Source: CAWFZT01 sp963820415 (GTDB lineage Bacteria > Chloroflexota > Anaerolineae > Anaerolineales > Anaerolineaceae). Taken from it: DNA of 64,000 nt. The stretch is from assembly GCA_963820415.1 (NCBI GenBank), contig CAWFZT010000004.1:620001-684000 (forward strand), given 5' to 3'. Position 1 is the first letter of the stretch; every line of letters begins with the position of its first letter. The translations under genes and the position numbers were made by a program. Below are positions 53,210-62,434 of this stretch, piece by piece. The notes under the pieces were generated by a model that made no database searches, was not told the DNA's origin, and saw only the letters and a program-made list of their open reading frames with translations.

Positions 53210-54862
53210 TCAAGGATTGTCATCCGCTATCTTAGGGCGGCTGACCAACGAGGTGTACGAAGAACAGGTGCAGGCAACCGCCTTCTTATTCCCATTGATG
53301 AGGCCGCCTTCGTAAGGGTTCTTTCCGGCATACGCGATCCAACCGCCGATATCAAAAGGGATTGGCCCGTCCGCCAGCATCCATTCGCCATTATATTTGC
53401 GGGCGATGTGGGTATGCGTACCGGTAGCCGCCCCACCTTCGCAGGAAGGATACCCGATAAAATCATTCGTATTTAACCAGGTTCCCACGGTTACACGATC
53501 TTTTGTAGCAATGTGCATGTACAGGATCACCCAGCCGGTTTGCTCTTTTTCATCGCCGTCCAGGTCTACCAGGACCGCCCCATTGGCGGAGCGGATTACC
53601 AGCCCCGGCGCCATGGCAGTCACGTAATCAGGAGAAGGCACACATCCGCTTTCTTCACTGGAAGGGGCCAGGTCCAAGGCTGCCAGGGCGCCGTTCGGCC
53701 CCCAGGCCGAATGCGGGCCGCCGGTCAGCGCCCAGGTGCGCCCCGGGCGGAATGGAAGCTCTAATTTGGGTTGTTCGAGATCGGGCGGGAACAAGGGTTC
53801 TACTGTCTGGGCGCGCAGCCAGGCGTCGCCGAACATTTTTTTGTGCAGGGCAGGATAACCATCTGGGGTATACAGGGCTGTATTCCATTTGCCCTGGTCA
53901 AACAAGGTCGACAGGTAAAACTGTACTGCGACAGTGCCGGCATTCAAGGGTGGTGCCAGGCGCAGCTTGCTGCCATCCTTAAAGGTGAGGTCGGTCAATA
54001 TTCCTTCGCGCCAGCCATAATAGCCGATTGATAGCTGCTCGACCGACCAGCTCAACTGTTTGTACAGCCCCTGGTGGTTAACTTCATAATATCCCATAGG
54101 GTAGGTGGTCTGCTGCAAGTTGAGAGGTTGCCCGAGGACCCAGTGACTTTGGAATTCCAGTAACGAAAGCAGCAGCCGGGGATTGATCGAATTTTCGATA
54201 GCCACGCGCTCAACCACCTGGGCGCCATTATTCCAGCCATTGCTCAGATATTCTTTGTATGTGCTCAGGTAGCCGCCAGCTTTTGCGACATATTGATCGA
54301 TGTCAAAATCGAGCGTAGAGGGTGAGTAAACCACTTCGGAATCAGGCATCAACAAAGTCGATGGGCTGGTTGGACCGATCCTGTTAGGGATGATTAGTAA
54401 CTGTCCGGGTTTCATGAAACTTACCGGGGGAATGGGGTCTGGAGAGGTAATTTCTACGGGAGTGACATTGAAACGGATTGCCAATACTTTTAGAGTATCC
54501 CCGGCTTGAGTGTAGTAGAGGATGGGGGGTCCCGCGGTCGGGCCATTTGTTACAGATTGGGTTTCAGTTGGCGCAGGAGGTAAAGTCGCCGGTGGGGCCG
54601 GAGGAGTTTCAGTGAGTATCGCCTCAGTTTGCGTTGGTTCAACCGGCGAGGAAGGCGAATCCGACGTAAGCGTCGCCGCTTCTACGGTCACCAGGGGCTG
54701 GGGATGCGCCGTGGCAGTTAACTCCATTGAACCGATGTATCCCTGGGAACAGGCGATAATCGACAATATCCAGGCTACAACGACGAATGAATTCGCCAGG
54801 CGCCTAACGTTGGATTTGGTTTTCTGCTTTGCGGCTATCCCATGCTTCAACGACCTGACCAT
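53210..54862 (-). CDS. LysM-M23 lipoprotein 2
   Basis: A 550-residue paralog. The signal SFVVVAWILSIIAC ends in a lipobox-like IIAC (near residue 38), followed by a Pro/Thr-rich linker, LysM (YTQAGDTLKVLAIRFNVTPV), the helical NPRLLLSLLEFQSHW region, and the M23 domain with GGPHSAWGPNG, AALDLAPSSE, and TGTHTHIARKYNGEW. All zinc ligands are kept. Its N-terminal codons overlap the end of paralog 3 by 59 bases, so a later start is possible. Confidence 0.85.
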   Translation of the reverse strand: MVRSLKHGIAAKQKTKSNVRRLANSFVVVAWILSIIACSQGYIGSMELTATAHPQPLVTVEAATLTSDSPSSPVEPTQTEAILTETPPAPPATLPPAPTETQSVTNGPTAGPPILYYTQAGDTLKVLAIRFNVTPVEITSPDPIPPVSFMKPGQLLIIPNRIGPTSPSTLLMPDSEVVYSPSTLDFDIDQYVAKAGGYLSTYKEYLSNGWNNGAQVVERVAIENSINPRLLLSLLEFQSHWVLGQPLNLQQTTYPMGYYEVNHQGLYKQLSWSVEQLSIGYYGWREGILTDLTFKDGSKLRLAPPLNAGTVAVQFYLSTLFDQGKWNTALYTPDGYPALHKKMFGDAWLRAQTVEPLFPPDLEQPKLELPFRPGRTWALTGGPHSAWGPNGALAALDLAPSSEESGCVPSPDYVTAMAPGLVIRSANGAVLVDLDGDEKEQTGWVILYMHIATKDRVTVGTWLNTNDFIGYPSCEGGAATGTHTHIARKYNGEWMLADGPIPFDIGGWIAYAGKNPYEGGLINGNKKAVACTCSSYTSLVSRPKIADDNP

Positions 54863-56351
54863 TACGCCTCAAGAAACCGTTATATTCAATCCCGGTACCG
54901 TCCCCTGATGAAATCCAACCGTCTAAATTGAAGGGAATTGGACCGTCGGCTGCGATCCATTCTCCATTATACCGCCTTGCAAGGTGAGTATGAGTCCCAT
55001 CTGCCACACCGCCTTCACAGGATGGGTGCCCGATCCGGTCTCCAGCCTTGAGCTTTTTACCCACCCCGACCCGATCCCGTGTCTCTATGTGCATATATAA
55101 GACCGTCCATCCGGTTTGTTCGAAACCGTCTCCATCCAGGTCCTCGACGACTTCACCGTGTTCAGAGCGAACGATCAGGCCGTCTGCCACGGCTACCACC
55201 CATTCATCACTTTGAACGCAGCCCAGGGCATCTCCTGGGGGAGCGAAATCGATCGCTGCCCAGGCAGAACCTTCATCCCACCCGGCGTGGGCGCCACCAG
55301 TGAAAGACCACACTTTTCCCGGCTCGAAAGGAAGCTGCATGTGCGGCTGTTGGAGATCGGCAGGGATCAGCGGCTCGATTGCCAGGTCAAATGGGTAGCC
55401 GAACAGATCAGAAAAGGTTTTAAATACACCTTTTTCAGAAACTGCATAATCCCAGTCCTGCCTGCCAAAAAACTGGCTCATCAACTGCTGGACTCCGGCT
55501 GTGCCGGCATTGATCGATGGGGAAATAGGCACCACGCTGCCATCTGCTAATACCCAACTTGGAACGGCATTAATTTTCCACAGGTAATACCCGCGGTTGA
55601 GGTTGTCAGCAGCCCAGGCCATCTGGTGGTAAAGGCCCTGCTTCCACTCATTCGTATACCCCATTGGATATACAATGGTGTCCTGGGAAGGATAAGGACG
55701 GGTCACCCAACCACTTTTATATTCGAGCACCGCCAACAGCAGGCGTGGATTGACCGAATATTCTTTTGCGATCCTGGTGATGATCCCTGCCCCGCTGTAT
55801 GATTCATTATCGACATCTTCTTTGTAAGTACTGAGGTATCCTCCCTGCTGATTAATAAAAGCCTCGATGTTAAAACCGGCGCTTGCTGGTCCATAGGCCA
55901 GTTCCGAATCGGGAATGATCTTAAAGCCTGGCCCAGGCGCCTGAGGTATCGGCGGAGGTATGTTGATGCTCTGGCCAACGTCCAAGCGGTCGGGGTTGGC
56001 CAATTTATTGACCTTGATCAGCGTTTCCAGATCGACCCCGTACTTTTGTGCGATCAATCCCAGGGTATCATTGGGTTGGACCACGTAAACGGATAATTCA
56101 GAGCGCAGGGTGGGAAGGACACGCGGGGCATCCGGGGTAGGAGTTAGGATGGGCGAGCCTGGAACCCGGGTGGGTGGTAGGAATGGCAGAAGGGTTGCAG
56201 TTGATGTTTCCTGAGTGAAGACGGGTTCGAAAGTTGGCGGCTGCCAGGTTTCTGCGCCTGGCCAGGGTCGCACACATCCGGCCAGTAAAAAGATTGCCAG
56301 CAGGAATCCCAGGGTGGAACAGGCTTTGATGTGACCCCAATGCTTTTTCAT
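54804..56351 (-). CDS. LysM-M23 lipoprotein 3
   Basis: About 515 residues from ATG 56351 (AGGAAGTGAAA upstream). The lipobox is LLAGC, followed by a Pro-rich linker, LysM (YVVQPNDTLGLIAQKYGVDL), helical SVNPRLLLAVLEYKSGWV, and M23 domain with GGAHAGWDEGSAW, AAIDFAPPGD, DGTHTHLARRYNGEW. A Glu/Asp-rich loop VEDLDGDGFEQTGW is shared by all three and may bind Ca2+ (DxDxDG pattern). The HIT gene lies upstream, 13 bases away. Confidence 0.88.
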   Translation of the reverse strand: MKKHWGHIKACSTLGFLLAIFLLAGCVRPWPGAETWQPPTFEPVFTQETSTATLLPFLPPTRVPGSPILTPTPDAPRVLPTLRSELSVYVVQPNDTLGLIAQKYGVDLETLIKVNKLANPDRLDVGQSINIPPPIPQAPGPGFKIIPDSELAYGPASAGFNIEAFINQQGGYLSTYKEDVDNESYSGAGIITRIAKEYSVNPRLLLAVLEYKSGWVTRPYPSQDTIVYPMGYTNEWKQGLYHQMAWAADNLNRGYYLWKINAVPSWVLADGSVVPISPSINAGTAGVQQLMSQFFGRQDWDYAVSEKGVFKTFSDLFGYPFDLAIEPLIPADLQQPHMQLPFEPGKVWSFTGGAHAGWDEGSAWAAIDFAPPGDALGCVQSDEWVVAVADGLIVRSEHGEVVEDLDGDGFEQTGWTVLYMHIETRDRVGVGKKLKAGDRIGHPSCEGGVADGTHTHLARRYNGEWIAADGPIPFNLDGWISSGDGTGIEYNGFLRRNGQVVEAWDSRKAENQIQR

Positions 56352-56364
56352 TTTCACTTCCTGG

Positions 56365-56712
56365 CTATTCAAAGCGAAAAGGTAAATGCCGTCCGCCGAT
56401 CAGGTGCAGGTGCAGATGGAAGACCGACTGCCCCGCATCAGGACCGGTGTTGATCACCAGGCGGTAGCCGCTCTGGTCGATCTCCTTTTCAACTGCCAAT
56501 TTTCGCGCCACGGTAACTAAATGGCCCATCACAGGTTCATCGCCTATTTCTGCTGTGTTGGCTGATTCGATGTGGTTGATAGGAACGATCAACAGGTGCA
56601 CAGGGGCGATGGGGTGTACGTTTTGGAAGGCGATCACCTGGTCGTCCTTATAGACAATCTCTGCGGGGGCTGTGCCTGCAATAATCCGGCAGAAGATACA
56701 TTCTGGTTTCAT
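56365..56712 (-). CDS. HIT-family nucleotide hydrolase
   Basis: A 115-residue histidine-triad protein. CIFCRIIAGTAPAEIVYKDD at the start and SVFHLHLHLIGGRHLPF (HxHxH) at the end are diagnostic of the Hint branch, which hydrolyses purine phosphoramidates. It has normal length. The first Cys pair (CIFC) may bind zinc with a His, as in many Hint proteins. Confidence 0.94.
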   Translation of the reverse strand: MKPECIFCRIIAGTAPAEIVYKDDQVIAFQNVHPIAPVHLLIVPINHIESANTAEIGDEPVMGHLVTVARKLAVEKEIDQSGYRLVINTGPDAGQSVFHLHLHLIGGRHLPFRFE

Positions 56713-56764
56713 GGTTGGGGGTTTTCCCCGGTGAAGGCGTCATCGCCTTCACCGAGAAAAGTAA

Positions 56765-57851
56765 TTATAGGTTTTCACCACGAATGAAAGCTTCAGTCAT
56801 CTCACGGCAGATATCATCTTTAAATTGTTTTGGAGGCGATTTCATGAAATATGAAGAAGGAGCGATTAATGGACCGCTGAGACCCCGATCGAGAGCTAAC
56901 TTTGCGCAGCGAACGGCATCGATGACCACCCCGGCTGAGTTGGGTAAATCCCAAACTTCAAGCTTGACTTCCAGGTTGAGAGGTACTTCGCCAAAAGTCG
57001 TACCTTCCATGCGGATATAGCACCATTTCCGGTCGCTAAGCCAGGGCACGTAATCGCTAGGGCCTATGTGAATATTGTCTGCGTCAAGAGAATAAGGCAG
57101 CATGCTGGTCACTGCGCCTGTCTTAGAAATTTTCTTCGATTCCAGACGTTCTCTTTCCAGCATATTTTAAGAAATCTGTATTTCCTCCAAAATTAAGTTG
57201 GTACGTGCGATCTACACGAACACCCCGGTCGACGAACAGGCTGGTCAGAACCCGGTGTAGGATGGTAGCCCCAACCTGACTTTTTATATCGTCGCCAATA
57301 ATTGGCACTCCGCGTTGGCGGAAGCGCGGCGCCCAATATTCTGAGCTGGAGATGAACACCGGAATAGCATTGACCATACCGCAGCCGGCTTCCAATATTT
57401 GTTCGACGTACCATTTGGTCGCCATTTCAGATCCGACCGGCAGGTAGTTTACTACTACATCAGTTTTGGTTTCTTTCAAAATTCGAACGATATCAGCCGT
57501 AGGGCCGGGAGCCTTCTTTAAAATCTTTGACAAATACTTACCCAGGCCATCATGCGTCATCCCTCGGACGACCGGAACATCCAGGTGAGGAACTTCACAG
57601 AATTTATAAGTATTATTGGGATAAGCAAAGATCGCTTCTGAGAGGTCCTTGCCTACCTTAGTATCCACGATGTCAATCGCTGCGCTGAATTCGATATCCC
57701 GGATGTGATACCCCCCCAGGTTGACGTGCATCAGCCCAGGGACACGATCCGTATCCGCAGCCTTGCGATAAAAATAGACACCCTGTACTAGCGAAGAAGC
57801 ACAGTTTCCAACGCCTATGATTGCTACCCGCACTTTCTTGTTGTCAGCCAT
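56765..57851 (-). CDS. ino1: myo-Inositol-1-phosphate synthase (frameshifted as sequenced)
   Basis: About 361 residues once repaired, the length of the actinobacterial/archaeal form. VRVAIIGVGNCASSLVQGVY is the NAD fold. NYLPVGSEMATKWYVEQIL and [20 protein letters not shown], the catalytic Lys region, are family signatures. The frame breaks in that motif at the A-run 57165-57168 (one extra A). It converts glucose 6-phosphate to inositol 1-phosphate, a precursor of inositol lipids or compatible solutes. It ends 52 bases before the HIT gene on the same strand. Confidence 0.9.
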
Positions 57852-57998
57852 ACTAAATCTCCTTTAGAAGTGATTATACATACAACCCACATGAAAAATT
57901 ATTAATTGCACAAATCTGTATAAATACCAATTAGAAAATTGTAAACTCATTGAAGGGAGGTTTTTAATACCTGCCAGTCTGTCTATGCTATAATCCAA

Positions 57999-59297
57999 AT
58001 GAGCATTGAGGGAAAGCGAGCGAGGTTCATGTCTGAATTATATTCTGATTATAATCGGCGACTCGAACGTCTGCTAGAAATCTGTAAAAATCTCAGCGCC
58101 AATCTGGATTTTGAGCCTTTGCTCCAGTCGATCATCGAGGCTGCCTCAGACCTGACCAGGAGTGAAAGCAGCTGGATCATGGTTCACGACAGCGAGACGC
58201 TTTCCCTGCGCTTTATAGCAGCTCCTTGGGATGTTGTCGATACTCTCAAGCCTATCAGCGTCCCATTAGATCGCAGCGTGGGCGGTTGGGTCTACATGCA
58301 CGCTCAACCAATGGTGCTGAACCACGCTGAGGATGACCCCCGTGTTTTCCGCATGATCGACCGGGGCCTTAACGAAAAGACCAGATCCTTGCTTGCTGTA
58401 CCGTTGTTTTTTAAGGGAAAGCCCATCGGAGTAATGGAAGCGGTCAATAAACTGAACAACGCTCATTATACCGAAGAAGACATCAATATCTTGGAGACTT
58501 TAGCTTCCCAGGCTTCGGTAGCAATCCAGAACCGGCGACTGCTGGATGAGTCGCAGGAAGCCTATCGCAAGATCATGGCATTGGACCGGATGAAAACTGA
58601 TTTCATCGCCATCACTTCTCACGAGCTACGCACGCCGCTGGGAGTAATTCTTGGACATGCTTCGCTGCTTAAGGACTGCATTGCAAAAGAGCATCAGAAA
58701 GAAATGGACATTATTGTGCGTAATTCATTGCGGCTGAAAGACATTCTCGAGCAGTTCTTAAATATCGACACATTGGAGCTGGGTCTGTCGCGGTTGCACC
58801 GGACAAAGGTTTCCATTTCTCCGCTGGTCAAGGAAGTGGTAGATGCTTTCCAGGAAGCCGCAGGAGAAAAGAAGATCAAAATCAAGGTTGAGCTGCCTCA
58901 AACTCAATTTTTCATTGAAGGCGACATGGAAAAAATTGCCATTGCCCTGCGCAACCTGGTTAAGAATGCTCTGACCTTTACAAATGAAGGCGGACAGGTG
59001 AAGATAAAAGTTGAGCAAGTACCTGGTTACGCTAAGATTTCCGTGACTGACAATGGGATCGGAATCCCTGCTGAAGAACAGGAAAAAATATTCCAGCGTT
59101 TTTACCAGGTTGAAAAACATCTTACCCGTCGGCATGGCGGAATGGGCCTGGGATTGTCCATCACCCTTGACATGGTCGAGATGCACGGCGGCCGGATCTG
59201 GGTAGACAGTGTCGAAGGCAAAGGCAGTCAATTCACTTTTATCCTTCCAGTGAATCCTGCTCAGGCTACAGCCGCACAGCGTGTATTCCAACCCTGA
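57999..59297 (+). CDS. Sensor histidine kinase with GAF domain
   Basis: A 432-residue soluble kinase. A GAF domain spans residues about 25-180 (FEPLLQSIIEAASDLTRSES, RSLLAVPLFFKGKPIGVMEA). HisKA has the phospho-acceptor His in ITSHELRTPLG (about 210). HATPase has the N box LRNLVKNALTFTNEG and DNGIGIPAEEQEKIFQRFYQ with GGMGLGLSI. No membrane segments. No adjacent response regulator. TATAAT 57989-57994 ends 4 bases before ATG 57999. ATG 58029 is an alternative start. Confidence 0.9.
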   Translation: MSIEGKRARFMSELYSDYNRRLERLLEICKNLSANLDFEPLLQSIIEAASDLTRSESSWIMVHDSETLSLRFIAAPWDVVDTLKPISVPLDRSVGGWVYMHAQPMVLNHAEDDPRVFRMIDRGLNEKTRSLLAVPLFFKGKPIGVMEAVNKLNNAHYTEEDINILETLASQASVAIQNRRLLDESQEAYRKIMALDRMKTDFIAITSHELRTPLGVILGHASLLKDCIAKEHQKEMDIIVRNSLRLKDILEQFLNIDTLELGLSRLHRTKVSISPLVKEVVDAFQEAAGEKKIKIKVELPQTQFFIEGDMEKIAIALRNLVKNALTFTNEGGQVKIKVEQVPGYAKISVTDNGIGIPAEEQEKIFQRFYQVEKHLTRRHGGMGLGLSITLDMVEMHGGRIWVDSVEGKGSQFTFILPVNPAQATAAQRVFQP

Positions 59298-59355
59298 CTT
59301 CTGAGGCAGGTCATTAGAAATTAGCATAACCCTTGTCACCTTTTATCTCAAGACA

Positions 59356-59503
59356 ATCCCATATCAGATCTTCACAAAAAAAGCGTTCTCGCCGCCCTGG
59401 CCGGACTTTACACGTTAATTTTTCTCACTGCTATCCTGATTTACCGGGACTACCGAGTTTCCTGGGATGAAATAGAGCAAATTGGTATCGGCACTGCCAA
59501 TTA
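59356..59503 (+). pseudogene. Fragment of a GT-C membrane protein gene
   Basis: About 49 codons reading NPISDLHKKSVLAALAGLYT, LIFLTAILIYRDYRVSWDEI, EQIGIGTAN then a stop. A membrane helix followed by DYRVSWDE is the usual N-terminus of GT39-like glycosyltransferases; the rest is missing. It is followed by a transposase remnant at 59610-59912, suggesting truncation by mobile DNA. Confidence 0.5.
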
Positions 59504-59609
59504 ACAAATGATCGTGCAAAAAGAGCTGCCAAAAGTTTATTATACAACTCTGTATTGCGGCTCATTCTTCGAATTAATCCTCTTTGTTCTCTCCGGGCAA
59601 CCGCCCAAT

Positions 59610-59912
59610 TCATCGCTCCTCTACTTGAGGCGGGTAGTATATCAATGGGTGTGTAAATTCTAAGGTCCGGTAACCTTGGCAAGAATGGTAATTCTTCTCA
59701 ATTTCAAAATGTCCGTTGCGACAATCCTTTCGGTCAGGTGTCCTTTGGTAAAGTGCGGCTTGAATAAAAGTTTCCACCTCCTCTTCCAGTACGGTAATCA
59801 GAGTATGTCTTATGGCCAGGCGCATCCTATCCTGGAGCAATTCTTGGATTGTGGCTTGACGCTCATCGGCGGAAAGCGTATGATTTTGTTTGGGAGTCAT
59901 GGTTTTCCTCAC
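59610..59912 (-). pseudogene. N-terminal remnant of an IS256-like (mutator) transposase
   Basis: About 100 residues. RHTLITVLEEEVETFIQAAL, then RTPDRKDCRNGHFE are the N-terminal blocks of IS256/mutator transposases. The sequence stops after EFTHPLIYYPPQVEER, before any catalytic Asp. No intact ends are recognised. It is a decayed insertion. Confidence 0.7.
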
Positions 59913-60089
59913 ATGGTGTGGTAATCTGTCAGGTTACCAGGACTCCCCTCAATTTACATAATTTTTGTTATACCACCGGGAAAATTGGATTGGACTGAAT
60001 TCTTGTTATGATACTCAAATTACTCTCCTTCATGGCAAGGTTGAGAAGTTACGTATAATTAATGTCAGTGAATTTTCGGGAATGTACAG

Positions 60090-61766
60090 ATGGAAGGCTG
60101 CTTGATCATGTCGCTCAAATCAACTATTGACAGGGGTCTGACATTTGCAACATCGAGGGATACCCGGGCAAGTAAAAAGACTGTCATTTCCGCTGTCATC
60201 ATCCTGTGCATCTGGCTTTCGGTAGTCGTTTTCGTCGAAACACGGCATGAATTCTGGCGCGACGAAGTTCGCGCCTTTTCATTGGCTCGCGAGGCCAGTT
60301 CGCCGCTGGATTTGTACAACCTGATCAAATACGAAGGACACCCGGTGCTGTGGTACTTGCTATTGTTCATCGGCAAATCGATCGTCAACACCCCACTGGT
60401 TTTACCGATAACCGCCATTGTGATCGGCTTTGCAGCGGTGGCAGTCCTCATGTTTTATGCACCGTTCCCGTTGTGGTTCAAGTGTCTATTCATTTTCAGT
60501 GCGCTGCCGCTCTACGAATATTCTGTCATGGCGCGTAACTACGGTATAAGCATGCTGCTGATGTTCATTGTCGCGGCGCTCTACCGCAAACGATCATTGC
60601 ACCCTTACTGGTTTGCCTTGACCCTGGCCTTGTTGGCCAACACCAACGTCCATTCGGCAATGCTGGCCGGCCTACTGTCGGCAGTGTGGGTTTGGGACGT
60701 GTTCTCTCAACAAAAGACAACTTCTTTTAAACACCAATTCGTCTCGCTCTATCTGCCGTTGATGATTGTTCTAGCTGGCATGGCGTTATGCGTAGTTTTT
60801 GTAATGCCCAGCGAAAACACCATATTGGCCCAATCGACGAGCAGCTTTAGCAATAATGAGCTGGTTCTTTCGTCTTTTCTTGCTCTGATGCGACCGGATG
60901 TGACATTTAACCTGATTGAACCGGCCGGCTTCCCGAATTGGGCATCTTTAGGGCTGATCTTTCTGGCTGTGCTGGGTCTGATCCGCCGACCCAGTTTATT
61001 CCTGGCAGCTCTGGGCGGGCAGGTTGCCTTTGGCATATTTTTCCTTATGGTCTATTATGGCTCTTACCGGCATCAGGGCTTGTTTTTGATCTTTCTGTTG
61101 GTTCTGTACTGGCTGTTCAACGGCGAGGCTGACCGCCGTTCGCTAAACCGCACAATGGATCTACTGAATATAACCGGGCTGTATATTGCAGTCGGACTTC
61201 TGGTTATCGGTAATCTAGCCCTTTCCATTCCCACCATTCAGATAGAATTGACCCTGGATAAAAGTGCCAGTAAGAACTTTGGCGCATTCTTGAACCAGAC
61301 TGCTGCCTACCGGAATGCGATCATTGTCCCCGAACCGGATTACTTTATTGAGTCCCTGCCATATTATGCCCAAAACCAGATCTATTTCCCGCGCGAGCAC
61401 CGTTTCAGCACCACCGTCTCTTGGACGGCCACGGCGGATTCTCACCTGTCGCTGAGCGACTTGCTGGCCACAGCGCGCGACCTTAAAGCGCGCTACAACT
61501 GGCCAATTCTGATTGTGTTGGGCCATTTTGATATTGATCCAACCATAGACGGCGTTAAAAGATATTCATATAACAAGTTTTTTTCTTGGACCCGCTCCGA
61601 TTTTACTGATTTTTACCAATCAACGACCCTGATTGTGGAATATGATTCAGCCTTCTCCGACGAGAACTATATGGTCTATGCATTAAAAGTAATCCGAAAT
61701 TCTCCGACCAGGACTGGTATGGATGCCCTCACGTTCACTTTTGAGGTGTTTCCTCCCCTTACATAA
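60090..61766 (+). CDS. GT-C-fold membrane glycosyltransferase-like protein
   Basis: A 558-residue polytopic protein with about ten helices. VETRHEFWRDEVRAFSLARE in the first external loop holds the Asp typical of GT39-like enzymes, and SPLDLYNLIKYEGHPVLWYL is the matching second loop. Its C-terminal 150 residues are a soluble domain. It should use a polyprenyl-phosphate sugar. ATG 60090 or ATG 60108 may be the start. A TATAAT lies at 60054-60059. It is unrelated in detail to the protein at 42936. Confidence 0.75.
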   Translation: MEGCLIMSLKSTIDRGLTFATSRDTRASKKTVISAVIILCIWLSVVVFVETRHEFWRDEVRAFSLAREASSPLDLYNLIKYEGHPVLWYLLLFIGKSIVNTPLVLPITAIVIGFAAVAVLMFYAPFPLWFKCLFIFSALPLYEYSVMARNYGISMLLMFIVAALYRKRSLHPYWFALTLALLANTNVHSAMLAGLLSAVWVWDVFSQQKTTSFKHQFVSLYLPLMIVLAGMALCVVFVMPSENTILAQSTSSFSNNELVLSSFLALMRPDVTFNLIEPAGFPNWASLGLIFLAVLGLIRRPSLFLAALGGQVAFGIFFLMVYYGSYRHQGLFLIFLLVLYWLFNGEADRRSLNRTMDLLNITGLYIAVGLLVIGNLALSIPTIQIELTLDKSASKNFGAFLNQTAAYRNAIIVPEPDYFIESLPYYAQNQIYFPREHRFSTTVSWTATADSHLSLSDLLATARDLKARYNWPILIVLGHFDIDPTIDGVKRYSYNKFFSWTRSDFTDFYQSTTLIVEYDSAFSDENYMVYALKVIRNSPTRTGMDALTFTFEVFPPLT

Positions 61767-62066
61767 TCGGCTTCAACCCGAACAGGGGTTTTCGTAAACG
61801 AGCATTATTTCTGTTCCGATCTTCAAAATTACTTCCCAGGATTTAGTTCCAGCGATGGAGTTGGTCATAAATTTTGAGGTGAAAATTAACGAAAAGAATG
61901 ATGGGGGATAACAGGCGGCCCATCTGTGTGCATTTGAATTAGAAGGGTTTCTTCCCTTGCTATTCTATTCAAGGGGTGATAAAATCCTTTGCACAACCAG
62001 GCTGACAATGAGTATTTTGAGCGGAAGTTCAAGACGATCCTGATCAGGTTGGCTGCTGCAGAACTG
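61767..62066. other. Intergenic region without recognised features
   Basis: About 300 bases between the GT-C gene and tRNA-Pro. No convincing coding frame, repeat or RNA motif seen. Some of it should hold the tRNA promoter, but no clear -35/-10 pair stands out. Confidence 0.5.
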
Positions 62067-62141
62067 CGGGGTGTGGCTCAGTCCGGCTAGAGCACACGGT
62101 TCGGGACCGTGAGGTCGAGGGTTCAAATCCCTCCGCCCCGA
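62067..62141 (+). tRNA. tRNA-Pro (CGG)
   Basis: 75 nt cloverleaf. The acceptor CGGGGTG (62067-62073) pairs with CGCCCCG (62134-62140). The anticodon stem CACGG/CCGTG holds loop TTCGGGA with anticodon CGG, and the T arm is GAGGGTTCAAATCCCTC. C1-G72 with discriminator A is typical for bacterial tRNA-Pro. CCA is not encoded. Confidence 0.95.
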
Positions 62142-62150
62142 CACGTAGTA

Positions 62151-62181
62151 AAAATCGGGTTTTCCAAGAAACCCGATTTTT
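62151..62181 (+). terminator. Terminator after tRNA-Pro
   Basis: AAATCGGGTTT and AAACCCGATTTTT form a stem with a 6-base loop, ending in T-run. Confidence 0.8.
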
Positions 62182-62280
62182 CGGTGTTAACGAAACCCAA
62201 TTATTCTTTTCGGCGAATCTTAATTTTTTTATTCTTACAATATTAATTTTTCAGTAGAGCCTGTCATTATTCGGTCTCAT

Positions 62281-62360
62281 TAGGATTTACCTTGGACGGT
62301 CCCCAGATTTTAGGGTGTCATTAAAACCTAAAATCTGGGAGTTCACCACGGCTATTGCCA
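62281..62360. repeat. Hairpin repeat copy R4
   Basis: TAGGATTTACCTTGGACGGT precedes CCCAGATTTTAGG and its complement CCTAAAATCTGGG, then GTTCACCACGGCTATTGCC. The flank AGAACCATT is shared with R3-type copies. The inner arm is shorter than in R2 and R3. Confidence 0.82.
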
Positions 62361-62434
62361 GAGAACCATTGATTGTATTGAATTGCCATGCTAAAATAGA
62401 GTTATTAACCAGCAAAGTATGAAGAGGCAGATGT

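Noticed and set aside
62067..62141. tRNA as selenocysteine tRNA (selC)
   Set aside because: It is 75 nt with a short variable loop and anticodon CGG; a Sec tRNA would have anticodon TCA and a long variable arm.
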